DNA of 64,000 bases from CAVQCJ01 sp963849365. Its GTDB lineage: Bacteria > Actinomycetota > Actinomycetes > Prado026. The translations under genes and the position numbers were made by a program. The notes beneath the pieces were generated by a model. It had not been told where the DNA came from, made no database searches, and saw only the letters and a program-made list of their open reading frames with translations. The DNA lies in the NCBI GenBank assembly GCA_963849365.1, contig CAWKHA010000001.1, positions 1,054,001 through 1,118,000 on the forward strand, in the 5' to 3' direction. Of this stretch, positions 1-6,217 are shown in pieces; position 1 is the stretch's first letter, and the number at the start of each line of letters is the position of its first letter.

Positions 1-1
1 G

Positions 2-349
2 ATGAAGGTCGAGGTGGACAAGGCCATGGAGCCATGGAGCCTCGGATACCTCTTCGACGTGATCCTGACCCGCGACACCTGGATGCACCGGATCGACATC
101 TCACGAGCAACCACACGCCCACTACTCCAGACCGGCGGACACGACGGCCGTATCGTTGCCGATGTCGTCGCCGAGTGGGCCCGCCGACACGGCAGGCCCT
201 TCACACTTCACCTCGAAGGACCGGCCGGCGGCCACTACAACTCCGGCAGGCACGGAGAAGAGATCACCATCGACGCCATTGAGTTCTGCCGGACTGTCGC
301 CGGCCGCGCCACCGGCGAGGGCCTACTGCGCCAACAAGTCCCATTCTGA
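2..349 (+). CDS. Mycothiol-dependent maleylpyruvate isomerase family protein, C-terminal part
   Basis: This is the C-terminal part of a protein that runs off the left window edge. The ATG at position 2 is probably internal, because the visible residues begin in the middle of the fold. The stretches TRDTWMHRIDISRAT, EWARRHGRPFTLHLEGPAGG and the ending GLLRQQVPF are typical of actinobacterial proteins with a mycothiol-dependent maleylpyruvate isomerase N-terminal domain (the TIGR03083-like family). The metal-binding helical bundle should lie upstream and is not visible. Family members are thought to use mycothiol as thiol cofactor, but the substrate cannot be told from this fragment. The next gene (tetR) starts 134 bases downstream. 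Confidence 0.75.
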   Translation: MKVEVDKAMEPWSLGYLFDVILTRDTWMHRIDISRATTRPLLQTGGHDGRIVADVVAEWARRHGRPFTLHLEGPAGGHYNSGRHGEEITIDAIEFCRTVAGRATGEGLLRQQVPF

Positions 350-447
350 AAGCGCCCAGAAGTTGACCGTGCCGACGATGTTGACCAGCGGTTGACCAGC
401 GCCTGTGACGCGTCCTCCGCCGTGAATACCCGATTGAAAGAACGGGC

Positions 448-484
448 TTGTAGTGAATCCAGATCCGTACTAGATTCACGTTTG
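448..484 (+). promoter_or_regulatory. Promoter with TetR-type operator, probably for a leaderless transcript
   Basis: A near-perfect inverted repeat lies at 453-479: arm GTGAATCCAG (453-462), 7-nt spacer, arm CTAGATTCAC (470-479), with 9 of 10 positions paired. It sits inside a promoter-like pair, TTGTAG (448-453) and TAGATT (471-476), spaced by 17 bases. The GTG start of the downstream tetR gene is at 484, about 7 bases after the -10-like box, and there is no Shine-Dalgarno sequence. Transcription would therefore begin at or next to the start codon. Autoregulation by the adjacent TetR protein is inferred from this position. Confidence 0.5.
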
Positions 485-1128
485 TGCCACCAGCGTCAAG
501 CAAGCCGACCAGTGCCGCCCCGCGGCGCTACCGCTCGCCCCACCGGGCGCAGCAGGCCGAGCGGACGCGGGCTGCGGTCGTCGCTGCGGCGACCCGGCTG
601 TTCACCGCGAACGGCTGGGCTGCGACCGGCATGCGTGACGTCGCACGGGAGGCGGGGGTGGCCACCGAGACGGTGTATGCGCACTTCTCCTCGAAGACCG
701 GACTGTTCCAGCAAGCGATGGACGTCGCCGTGGTCGGCGACGACGCTCCCGTTGCCTTGGCCGACCGCCCTGAGTTCGCGGCGATCGCGCGGGGCTCCCG
801 CGCCGACCGGATCGCTGCCGCCGCCATGCTCCAGACCGAGGTGAACCAGCGCACGGCAGGGTTCGCCAAGGCGTTGCGGGAGGCGGCCCCGACCGACGCG
901 GTGATCGCGGAGATGCTCAGAGCCACGCGCGAGCGCGTTCGGCGAGACATCGCTGAAGGCGCAGAAGGCGTGATGGGCCGAAAGCCGACACGACGCGAGA
1001 CCGACAGCCTGTGGGCGCTGCTCAGCGTGGAGGTCTACCTCCTCCTCGTCGAGGAGTCGGGCTGGAGTGTGAAGCAGTACCAGTCGTGGGTGGCGGAGAT
1101 GTTGGAGCGCGAGATCCCGAGTTCATGA
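484..1128 (+). CDS. TetR/AcrR family transcriptional regulator
   Basis: A 214-residue DNA-binding repressor. After a basic N-terminal tail of about 20 residues comes a TetR helix-turn-helix at roughly residues 24-70, with the typical core GMRDVAREAGVATETVYAHF and then SSKTGLFQQAMD. The C-terminal ligand-binding half is family-typical but not diagnostic of a ligand. The GTG start at 484 is the first in frame and lies directly behind a palindromic promoter, so a leaderless, self-repressed transcript is likely. The hemerythrin-like gene follows after 17 bases and is probably co-transcribed. Family assignment is firm; the inducer is unknown. Confidence 0.9.
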   Translation: MPPASSKPTSAAPRRYRSPHRAQQAERTRAAVVAAATRLFTANGWAATGMRDVAREAGVATETVYAHFSSKTGLFQQAMDVAVVGDDAPVALADRPEFAAIARGSRADRIAAAAMLQTEVNQRTAGFAKALREAAPTDAVIAEMLRATRERVRRDIAEGAEGVMGRKPTRRETDSLWALLSVEVYLLLVEESGWSVKQYQSWVAEMLEREIPSS

Positions 1129-1145
1129 CAGAGAGAGGGCCGGCC

Positions 1146-2345
1146 ATGAAGCCCGAACGGAACGCACCTGCGGACACCCGCATGATGGGGATCGTCCACG
1201 AGGCCCTTCGCCGCGATCTCACCCGTGCTCGGGCAGTCCTCGCGCACACGCCGCCCCCGCCCGATCGCCAACGTGAGGCTCTGGCGCACCACATCGAGTG
1301 GATGATGCACTTCCTGCACCAACACCATTCCGGCGAAGACGCCGGCCTGTATCCGATGGTGCGTGAGCGCAACCCAGCCGCAGCCGACCTGCTCGATGCG
1401 ATGGACGCCGAGCACGAGGCGATCGGCCCCGGGATCACCGAGCTCGAGCGGGCAGCTGCCGACTACGGCCGTGGCGACTCCACGGGGCAGCGTGAGCGTG
1501 TGCTCGCCGCCATCGAGACGCTCGAGGAGAGCCTGCTCCCCCACCTACGCCGGGAGGAGGACGAGATCATGCCGGTCGTGTCCGCCACGATCACCGCCGC
1601 CGAATGGCAGGCATGGGATGAGCAGTACAACCTCAAGCCGAAGTCCTTCGTCGAGCTCGGTCGAGAAGGTCATTGGCTCATCGACGACCTGAGTGACGAC
1701 GACCGGGAGGTCGTGGTCGGCCTCGTGCCACCGGTCCCCCGGTTCGTCCTGCTGCACGGTTTCGCCGGGTCCTACCGGCGCCACCGGTCCCGTTGCTGGG
1801 GCGAGTCGTCGCCGAGGGCACTCAGAGTCCAGAAGACCGGGCGAGTCGAAGTGCTCGTCGCTGCAGACCCCGACCAGGTCATGGGCGTCGTGGCCGACAT
1901 CACCCGAGTCGGGGAATGGAGCCACGAATGTAAGAGCGCCACATGGATGGCCGGGGCTACGGTGGCAACCCCCGGCACCCAGTTCAGGGGCCGGAATCGA
2001 GCAGGACTGATGCGCTGGGGTCGCAGGTGCGAGATCGTTACGGCCGAACGTCGCGAACTCGTCTGGCGAACCGTCCCGACCCTGCTCTACCCCGACAGCG
2101 TCGAGTGGACGATCAGGCTCCACGAGGCCGACGGGGGAACGAAGATCGAGCAGACCTATCACGTGCTCAAGATCCCGAAGATCCTCGACACGTTCTACGC
2201 GATCATCATTCCCGGCCACCGCGACCGTACCGACGCGCTCACCGAGGATCTGCGCAGGCTCGGAGCGCTGGCTGCGAGCATCCAGGACGAGAGTCGTGCA
2301 CATCAGCGAGCCAGGATCCCGGCGCGTGCGGCTGATCCGACCTAG
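1146..2345 (+). CDS. Hemerythrin-like domain fused to an SRPBCC (polyketide cyclase-like) domain
   Basis: A 399-residue protein starting at the ATG at 1146, after a purine-rich GAGAGAGGG. Residues about 5-165 form a hemerythrin-type four-helix bundle with the iron-ligand pattern HQHHSGEDAGLYP, DAEHEA and HLRREEDEIMP, which suggests a di-iron site that binds oxygen or senses redox. After a linker (about 195-230), residues about 235-390 read as an SRPBCC domain (VLVAADPDQVMGVVADITRVGEWS, then ELVWRTVPTLLYPDSVEW). In the homologues I know, these two halves are separate proteins, and the first usually ends near the VLLHGFAGSYRR stretch, so this may be a fusion by stop-codon loss. It is probably in one transcription unit with the TetR gene upstream. 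The function of the whole is unknown. Confidence 0.75.
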   Translation: MKPERNAPADTRMMGIVHEALRRDLTRARAVLAHTPPPPDRQREALAHHIEWMMHFLHQHHSGEDAGLYPMVRERNPAAADLLDAMDAEHEAIGPGITELERAAADYGRGDSTGQRERVLAAIETLEESLLPHLRREEDEIMPVVSATITAAEWQAWDEQYNLKPKSFVELGREGHWLIDDLSDDDREVVVGLVPPVPRFVLLHGFAGSYRRHRSRCWGESSPRALRVQKTGRVEVLVAADPDQVMGVVADITRVGEWSHECKSATWMAGATVATPGTQFRGRNRAGLMRWGRRCEIVTAERRELVWRTVPTLLYPDSVEWTIRLHEADGGTKIEQTYHVLKIPKILDTFYAIIIPGHRDRTDALTEDLRRLGALAASIQDESRAHQRARIPARAADPT

Positions 2346-2464
2346 GCGAACCTGCTGTCCGCGTAGGGCCACCCGCACTAGCGGACCGTCCGGGCCTTGA
2401 GCCACTGGGAGCGGAGCGATCCTTCGAAGGAACACACGCGGCGTGAACGCTGATTCTCAGAGCG

Positions 2465-3048
2465 GTGGAGTTCTTCGCTGGCGCCGTGCTGCCGCCCGAA
2501 CCGAGCCGGGTGTTCTTCGGCGACCGGGCCGTCTACCTGCGAGTGCTGCACGAACACCACCACCGTTGGCTCGCCATGAACGGGTTCATGATCGTTGGCG
2601 TGGTCCTGACCGCGGCCGGCTGGTCGACGCGGCCGGCCTAGTCGGGCAGCCGTTTGCGGTAGCGGCCGTGACCTACCTGGTTGCCGCCGTCTTGTGGGTG
2701 GCCGTCATGGTTGCCCGATTCACCGTCGACATCACCGTTGCCAACCGAGTTCGCTGCCGGTCAGGAGGACCTGGCCGGGTACGAGCTGTGGTCGGCGGCG
2801 ACCGGTGGTTGGTTCCGCGTGCATCTGCTGCTTGCATATGCCGCGGTTACCGTGGGCGGGGTGGCGCAGCTGCGCGACTCTTCGGTGCCGGGGTGGGCAT
2901 GCCGGACCGCGGTCAGCCTGGGACTGGTAGCCGGGATCGGCAACGCAACCGGGCAGCCGCGGATCAAGGCGTGGGGCCACTCTTCGAACCGCCCTTCATG
3001 GTCCACATCCCGACCCTGGTGATCGGGTTCGGCCTGCTCATGGCCTGA
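2465..3048 (+). pseudogene. Frameshifted membrane protein remnant
   Basis: A coherent membrane-protein sequence can be read only by switching frames. Frame 2 gives VEFFAGAVLPPEPSRVFFGD and a WLAMNGFMIVGVVLTAAG segment up to a stop at 2639-2641. Frame 1 gives PFAVAAVTYLVAAVLWVAVM. Frame 2 gives VHLLLAYAAVTVGGVAQLRD and VSLGLVAGIGNATGQPR. Frame 1 then gives PPFMVHIPTLVIGFGLLMA, ending at 3048. At least three indels (near 2620, 2745 and 2985) separate the pieces. I read about four membrane helices and a conserved ending, but I do not recognise the family. The start is taken as the GTG at 2465 and is uncertain. The gene is inactive unless the indels are sequencing errors. Confidence 0.6.
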
Positions 3049-3349
3049 CCACGCGCCAACCGACGGCATGGCCAACGCGCGCCGAGCCGATCTATTGCGC
3101 GTCGACGCGCTGCCGAAGATGCGGTCTTCGACAGCGGATGGCGCTGCCGAGGGTGGTCTCGGTGGTCGATGCACCCGGGCTCGTAGGGTCTAAGTCTCAT
3201 GTCTGAGATGCAGGTTCGGCGTCTTCTGGGTTTGGACCCAGAGGTCAGATCCGCCAACGTCCTCCTGGGTCCCCGAACGTCCGGACGATCAAGCACTTCG
3301 TCGGCGAGTTGTGGACCGCCTGTCACCGAGTCCGACGAGCCGGGTGCGG
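3049..3349. other. Intergenic stretch without a convincing gene
   Basis: About 300 bases lie between the membrane-protein remnant and the SDR gene. A 63-codon open frame at 3199-3390 has no Shine-Dalgarno sequence and an atypical composition, so I do not call it. The stretch contains GACCCAGAGGTCAG at 3235-3248, which recurs exactly at 5877-5890. It is probably decayed accessory DNA. Confidence 0.5.
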
Positions 3350-4219
3350 CTACGCCGGCGTCCCGGCGATCCCGACCAGCCGCTCGCTGACTTCCCACAG
3401 CCGCCGTTGCACGTCGACGTCGTACGACGTCCTGCTGCTGCGGATCGGGTGCCCGTTCGCGAAGTACTGGCCGGTTACGTGGGCGAGCCCCGGCGCCGAC
3501 GCCAGCATCACCGGCGTGCGGGCGCCACGCTCGGGGGACTTCATCAGCGGCCGGATCACCGGACGCAGATAGCGGAACCATGGCTGCTCGTCCTCGGCGC
3601 CGAACTGCGTTGCGACCACGCCGGGGTGGACGGCGTTCGCGGTCACGCCGGTGCCCTCGAGTCGGCGGGCGAGCTCGTAGGTAGACATCACGTTGGCCAG
3701 CTTCGACTGGCTGTAGGCGCGCTGGCCGCTGTACGAACGCTCACCTTGCAGGTCGTCGAAGTCGATCCGGCCCATGGACTGGGCCTGTGAGGACACCGTG
3801 ACGACGCGGGCCGGAGCGCTCGCGACGAGTCGGTCGCGCAGCAGCCGCGTGAGCAGGAACGACGCCAGGTGGTTGAGCGCGAAAGTGTGCTCGAGGCCGT
3901 CGACGGTCACGTGCCGGTGCGCCCAGGAGCCGCCGACGTTGTTGACCAGCACGTCGAGGCGCGGGTAGGTCGCAAGCACCTCGGCGGCCAGGCGGCGAAC
4001 CCCGCCCTGGGCCGACAGATCGGCGACGAAGACCTCGACCACCGCTGCCGGCGCGGCTCGGATGATGTGCTGCGCCGCTGCCTCGCCGCGCTGCCGGTCC
4101 CGGCCGACTATGCCGACGCAGGCACCGCGCGCGGCCAGCGCCGCGGCCGTCGCCTTGCCTATCCCCCCGGTGCCGCCGGTCACGAGGACCGTCCAGCCGT
4201 TCATCACGCCCTCGCTCAT
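3350..4219 (-). CDS. Short-chain dehydrogenase/reductase (SDR)
   Basis: A 289-residue NAD(P)-dependent oxidoreductase with a Rossmann fold. The cofactor motif TGGTGGIGKATA is near residue 15, NNVGG follows strand 4, and the catalytic triad is visible as VSSQAQ (Ser) with YSQSKLAN (Tyr and Lys). The length and the ending resemble retinol dehydrogenase/oxidoreductase-type classical SDRs. The start is the ATG at 4219 (MSEGVMNG), preceded by GGGAGCG; a second ATG at 4204 would also work. The gene lies 76 bases downstream of the F420/NADP reductase-like gene on the same strand and is probably under the same TetR control. The substrate is unknown. Confidence 0.88.
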   Translation of the reverse strand: MSEGVMNGWTVLVTGGTGGIGKATAAALAARGACVGIVGRDRQRGEAAAQHIIRAAPAAVVEVFVADLSAQGGVRRLAAEVLATYPRLDVLVNNVGGSWAHRHVTVDGLEHTFALNHLASFLLTRLLRDRLVASAPARVVTVSSQAQSMGRIDFDDLQGERSYSGQRAYSQSKLANVMSTYELARRLEGTGVTANAVHPGVVATQFGAEDEQPWFRYLRPVIRPLMKSPERGARTPVMLASAPGLAHVTGQYFANGHPIRSSRTSYDVDVQRRLWEVSERLVGIAGTPA

Positions 4220-4295
4220 ACCCCGCGCTCCCGTCGGCGGAGGGACGACGACGCCGGAGGGCGGGTCGCGGCGCTGCCGCCATCTAGCACGGCGT

Positions 4296-4976
4296 TCAGC
4301 GGACGATCTTGAAGTTGAACAGTGGGGTGCCGACCGCGCCGAACAGGCGCACCCAGATCGGCAGCAGCTGCTCCGAGCCGCGGGCGGTGGTGATGTCGCC
4401 CAGGTCGATGATGTCGGTGTGGCCGAAGGCCGTGAGCAGCTCGCTGACCACCGCCTTGGCCCCCTCGTCGTTGCCGGAGACGAACACCGAGTGGTCGCCG
4501 TCCGCGAGCTGCTTCGGGTCAACCATGAGATGAGCGTTCATGGTGTTGAGCGCCTTGACGACCTTGACGTCGGGGAAGTCTCGCTGGATCTGCTCACCGA
4601 GGGAGTCGGTGTTGCTGACAAACAGGCTGGGCGGGAAGCCCTGTGAGAAGTCCAACGGGTTGGCGATGTCGAGCAGGACCTTGCCGGCCAGGTGCTCCGC
4701 ACCGGCGGCGTTGAGTGCCTCGAGCGAGACGGCGCCGTTGGTGGCGTTGACGACCAGGTCGGCGTCGGTGGTCGCGTCGGCGAACGTGGCGAGGCGGACC
4801 TCGGGCCTTGTGGCGCCCCAGGCCGAGAACGGGGGGTTGCCCATGCTGTCGGGCTCAGTGCGAGCCAGCGTGGCGGCCACGTCGCGGGTGCCGACGGTCA
4901 CGTCGTGACCGAGCGTGGCGAGCGCGCCGGCGACGGCCTGGCCGACCATGCCCGTGCCGAGGACTGCGATGTTCAT
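4296..4976 (-). CDS. NADPH-dependent F420 reductase-like NAD(P)-binding protein
   Basis: A 226-residue protein of the F420H2:NADP+ oxidoreductase-like (NPR) family. The N-terminus MNIAVLGTGMVGQAVAGAL is a GxGxxG Rossmann motif, followed by TVGTRD, the position that selects NADPH. The core VKVVKALNTMNAHLMVDP matches the family signature around the conserved asparagine. Members either move hydride between NADPH and F420 or act on other small substrates, and this branch is often annotated only as an NAD(P)-binding protein. The gene is divergent from tetR (5178), and the palindrome at 5019-5036 lies 43 bases upstream of its start, so repression by that TetR is likely. Confidence 0.8.
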   Translation of the reverse strand: MNIAVLGTGMVGQAVAGALATLGHDVTVGTRDVAATLARTEPDSMGNPPFSAWGATRPEVRLATFADATTDADLVVNATNGAVSLEALNAAGAEHLAGKVLLDIANPLDFSQGFPPSLFVSNTDSLGEQIQRDFPDVKVVKALNTMNAHLMVDPKQLADGDHSVFVSGNDEGAKAVVSELLTAFGHTDIIDLGDITTARGSEQLLPIWVRLFGAVGTPLFNFKIVR

Positions 4977-5018
4977 GGTGGAGGTCTCCTAAGGTCGAGC
5001 TGACATGCCGCGACCGTA

Positions 5019-5036
5019 GCAGACAGATCTGTCTGC
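5019..5036. promoter_or_regulatory. TetR operator palindrome 1
   Basis: GCAGACAGATCTGTCTGC is a perfect 18-bp palindrome located 43 bases upstream of the F420-reductase-like start, where its promoter should be. It shares the ACAGAC/GTCTGT core with the second palindrome, 81 bp away centre to centre. Confidence 0.65.
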
Positions 5037-5099
5037 TTGTCAAGCCGTGTAGCAGCAGCCAAATCCCAGTCACACGACCGATCCAGCACCAATAGGCAA

Positions 5100-5117
5100 A
5101 CAGACAGTTCGGTCTGT
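5100..5117. promoter_or_regulatory. TetR operator palindrome 2
   Basis: ACAGACAGTTCGGTCTGT is an 18-bp palindrome with arms ACAGAC and GTCTGT, upstream of the TetR gene. Together with palindrome 1 it suggests that one TetR dimer type controls both divergent promoters. Confidence 0.6.
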
Positions 5118-5177
5118 AGGATGACTTGGACTCGCGCGGCCACCGGCCGCGCCGTGACACGTGCGGAGGAGCCCGCG

Positions 5178-5756
5178 GTGGTGACCACCGACACCCGACC
5201 GGCCCGAGATCGGATCCTGGACGCGGCGTTCCGGCTGTTCTACGCTCGCGGGCCCCGCGGGGTCGGCGTCGACACCGTCATCGCCGAGTCCGGCGTGGCC
5301 AAGGCGACGCTCTACAAGCACTTCCCGCGCAAGGACGACCTCGTCCTCGCCTACCTCGACCAACTCGACCAGACCTGGTTCGGCCAGCTGCGCGCTGCCG
5401 CCCGAGCGGCCGGGGACGACCCACGCGCACAACTGGTCGGACTGTTCGACGCGCTCACCTCGGCCTGCCGGCGCGACGGCTACCACGGCTGCGCGTTCAT
5501 CAACACCGCCGCCGAGACCGACGCGGGCACCGACGTGCACGCGCGCACCGTCGAGCACAAGAACGTCGTCCGAGCATGGGTCGCTGAGCTGGCCCGGCAG
5601 GCCCGCGCGCATGATCCGGACCTGCTGGCCCGCCAGCTGACCGTGCTGCTCGACGGCGGCCTGGCTGCTGGCGTGCTCGACAACGAGCCCGCGGCTGCTA
5701 CCGCGGCACGAGCCGCAGCGCAGACCCTCGTCGACAGCGCCTGCCCCGCAGACTGA
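5178..5756 (+). CDS. TetR/AcrR family transcriptional regulator
   Basis: A 192-residue TetR repressor. The helix-turn-helix lies at about residues 10-55: RILDAAFRLFYARG, then VIAESGVAKATLYKHFPRKD. The C-terminal part (YHGCAFINTAAE, HKNVVRAWVAELARQ) resembles the TetR_C group that often controls oxidoreductase genes. The GTG at 5178 is chosen because GGAGGAG ends 7-8 bases upstream; an in-frame ATG at 5121 sits right behind operator 2 and would add 19 residues. The gene is divergent from the F420-reductase-like and SDR pair, and both candidate operators lie in the shared intergenic region. Confidence 0.88.
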   Translation: MVTTDTRPARDRILDAAFRLFYARGPRGVGVDTVIAESGVAKATLYKHFPRKDDLVLAYLDQLDQTWFGQLRAAARAAGDDPRAQLVGLFDALTSACRRDGYHGCAFINTAAETDAGTDVHARTVEHKNVVRAWVAELARQARAHDPDLLARQLTVLLDGGLAAGVLDNEPAAATAARAAAQTLVDSACPAD

Positions 5757-6071
5757 GGCGTTACTCCGCAGGCGCGGGTCCGGGACGCAACTCGAGCCCG
5801 CAGGCGGCAAGTCGTCGAAGAGGCACTCGCACCAACGTCCAGACTCGTACCCCGAGCAGCTCGATCTTGGGCCAGCGACCCAGAGGTCAGGAGGGGCGAC
5901 GCACGACCCGTCCAGATGTGACGTCCACCAGTGTGTCCGCGCGTCCACCAGCGTCGAGCAAGCTGGCATCGGTGCCACCTTGACGGAGTCTCGTATAGGC
6001 AGGCTTGCCGACATTCTGACCACAAGAGTCAGGGCCATGATCGATGATCATGGCCCTGACCTGCGTAAACG
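5757..6071. other. Non-coding stretch between tetR and tRNA-fMet
   Basis: I see no gene here. The stretch contains GACCCAGAGGTCAG at 5877-5890 (an exact copy of 3235-3248). Around 5945-5975 there is a segment closely resembling the first codons of the tetR gene at 484 (CCACCAGCGTC, one base difference, AGCAAGC). A strong hairpin lies at 6028-6060. These repeats suggest rearranged accessory DNA next to the tRNA gene. Confidence 0.5.
6028..6060. terminator. Strong hairpin next to tRNA-fMet
   Basis: Perfect 15-bp arms (GTCAGGGCCATGATC and its complement at 6046-6060) flank a 3-nt loop. The hairpin lies 11 bases beyond the tRNA 3' end on the minus strand and downstream of tetR on the plus strand, so it fits a bidirectional terminator. 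No T-run follows on either side. Confidence 0.5.
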
Positions 6072-6148
6072 TGGTAGCGGGGGCAGGATTTGAACCTGCG
6101 ACCTCTGGGTTATGAGCCCAGCGAGCTACCGAGCTGCTCCACCCCGCG
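6072..6148 (-). tRNA. Initiator tRNA-fMet (CAT)
   Basis: A 77-nt cloverleaf read on the minus strand from 6148 to 6072, with encoded CCA. The anticodon loop reads CTCATAA, giving CAT. The anticodon stem has three consecutive G:C pairs (GGG/CCC), and the first acceptor pair is a C-T mismatch (CGCGGGG against CCCCGCT); both are initiator hallmarks. The D-loop (AGCTCGGTAGCT) and T-arm (GGTTCAAATCC) are regular. It is the only tRNA gene I can find in the window. Confidence 0.97.
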
Positions 6149-6217
6149 TCGGTGCGCCCACGATAGGTCAGCGCGACCCACCGGGCAAATCGCCTCTCCC
6201 GCTCCCGGCATCCGGTC

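Noticed and set aside
2443..3048. A 201-codon plus-strand open frame
   Set aside because: Only its first-frame middle and end look like membrane protein; the rest is Arg-rich noise from a frame shift. It is reported as part of a pseudogene.
3199..3390. A 63-codon plus-strand open frame
   Set aside because: No ribosome binding site, atypical composition, and overlap with the SDR 3' end.
6028..6060. The perfect hairpin as the end of an insertion sequence or an attachment site
   Set aside because: No transposase, no flanking target duplication and no match to the tRNA 3' end. A terminator is the simpler reading.
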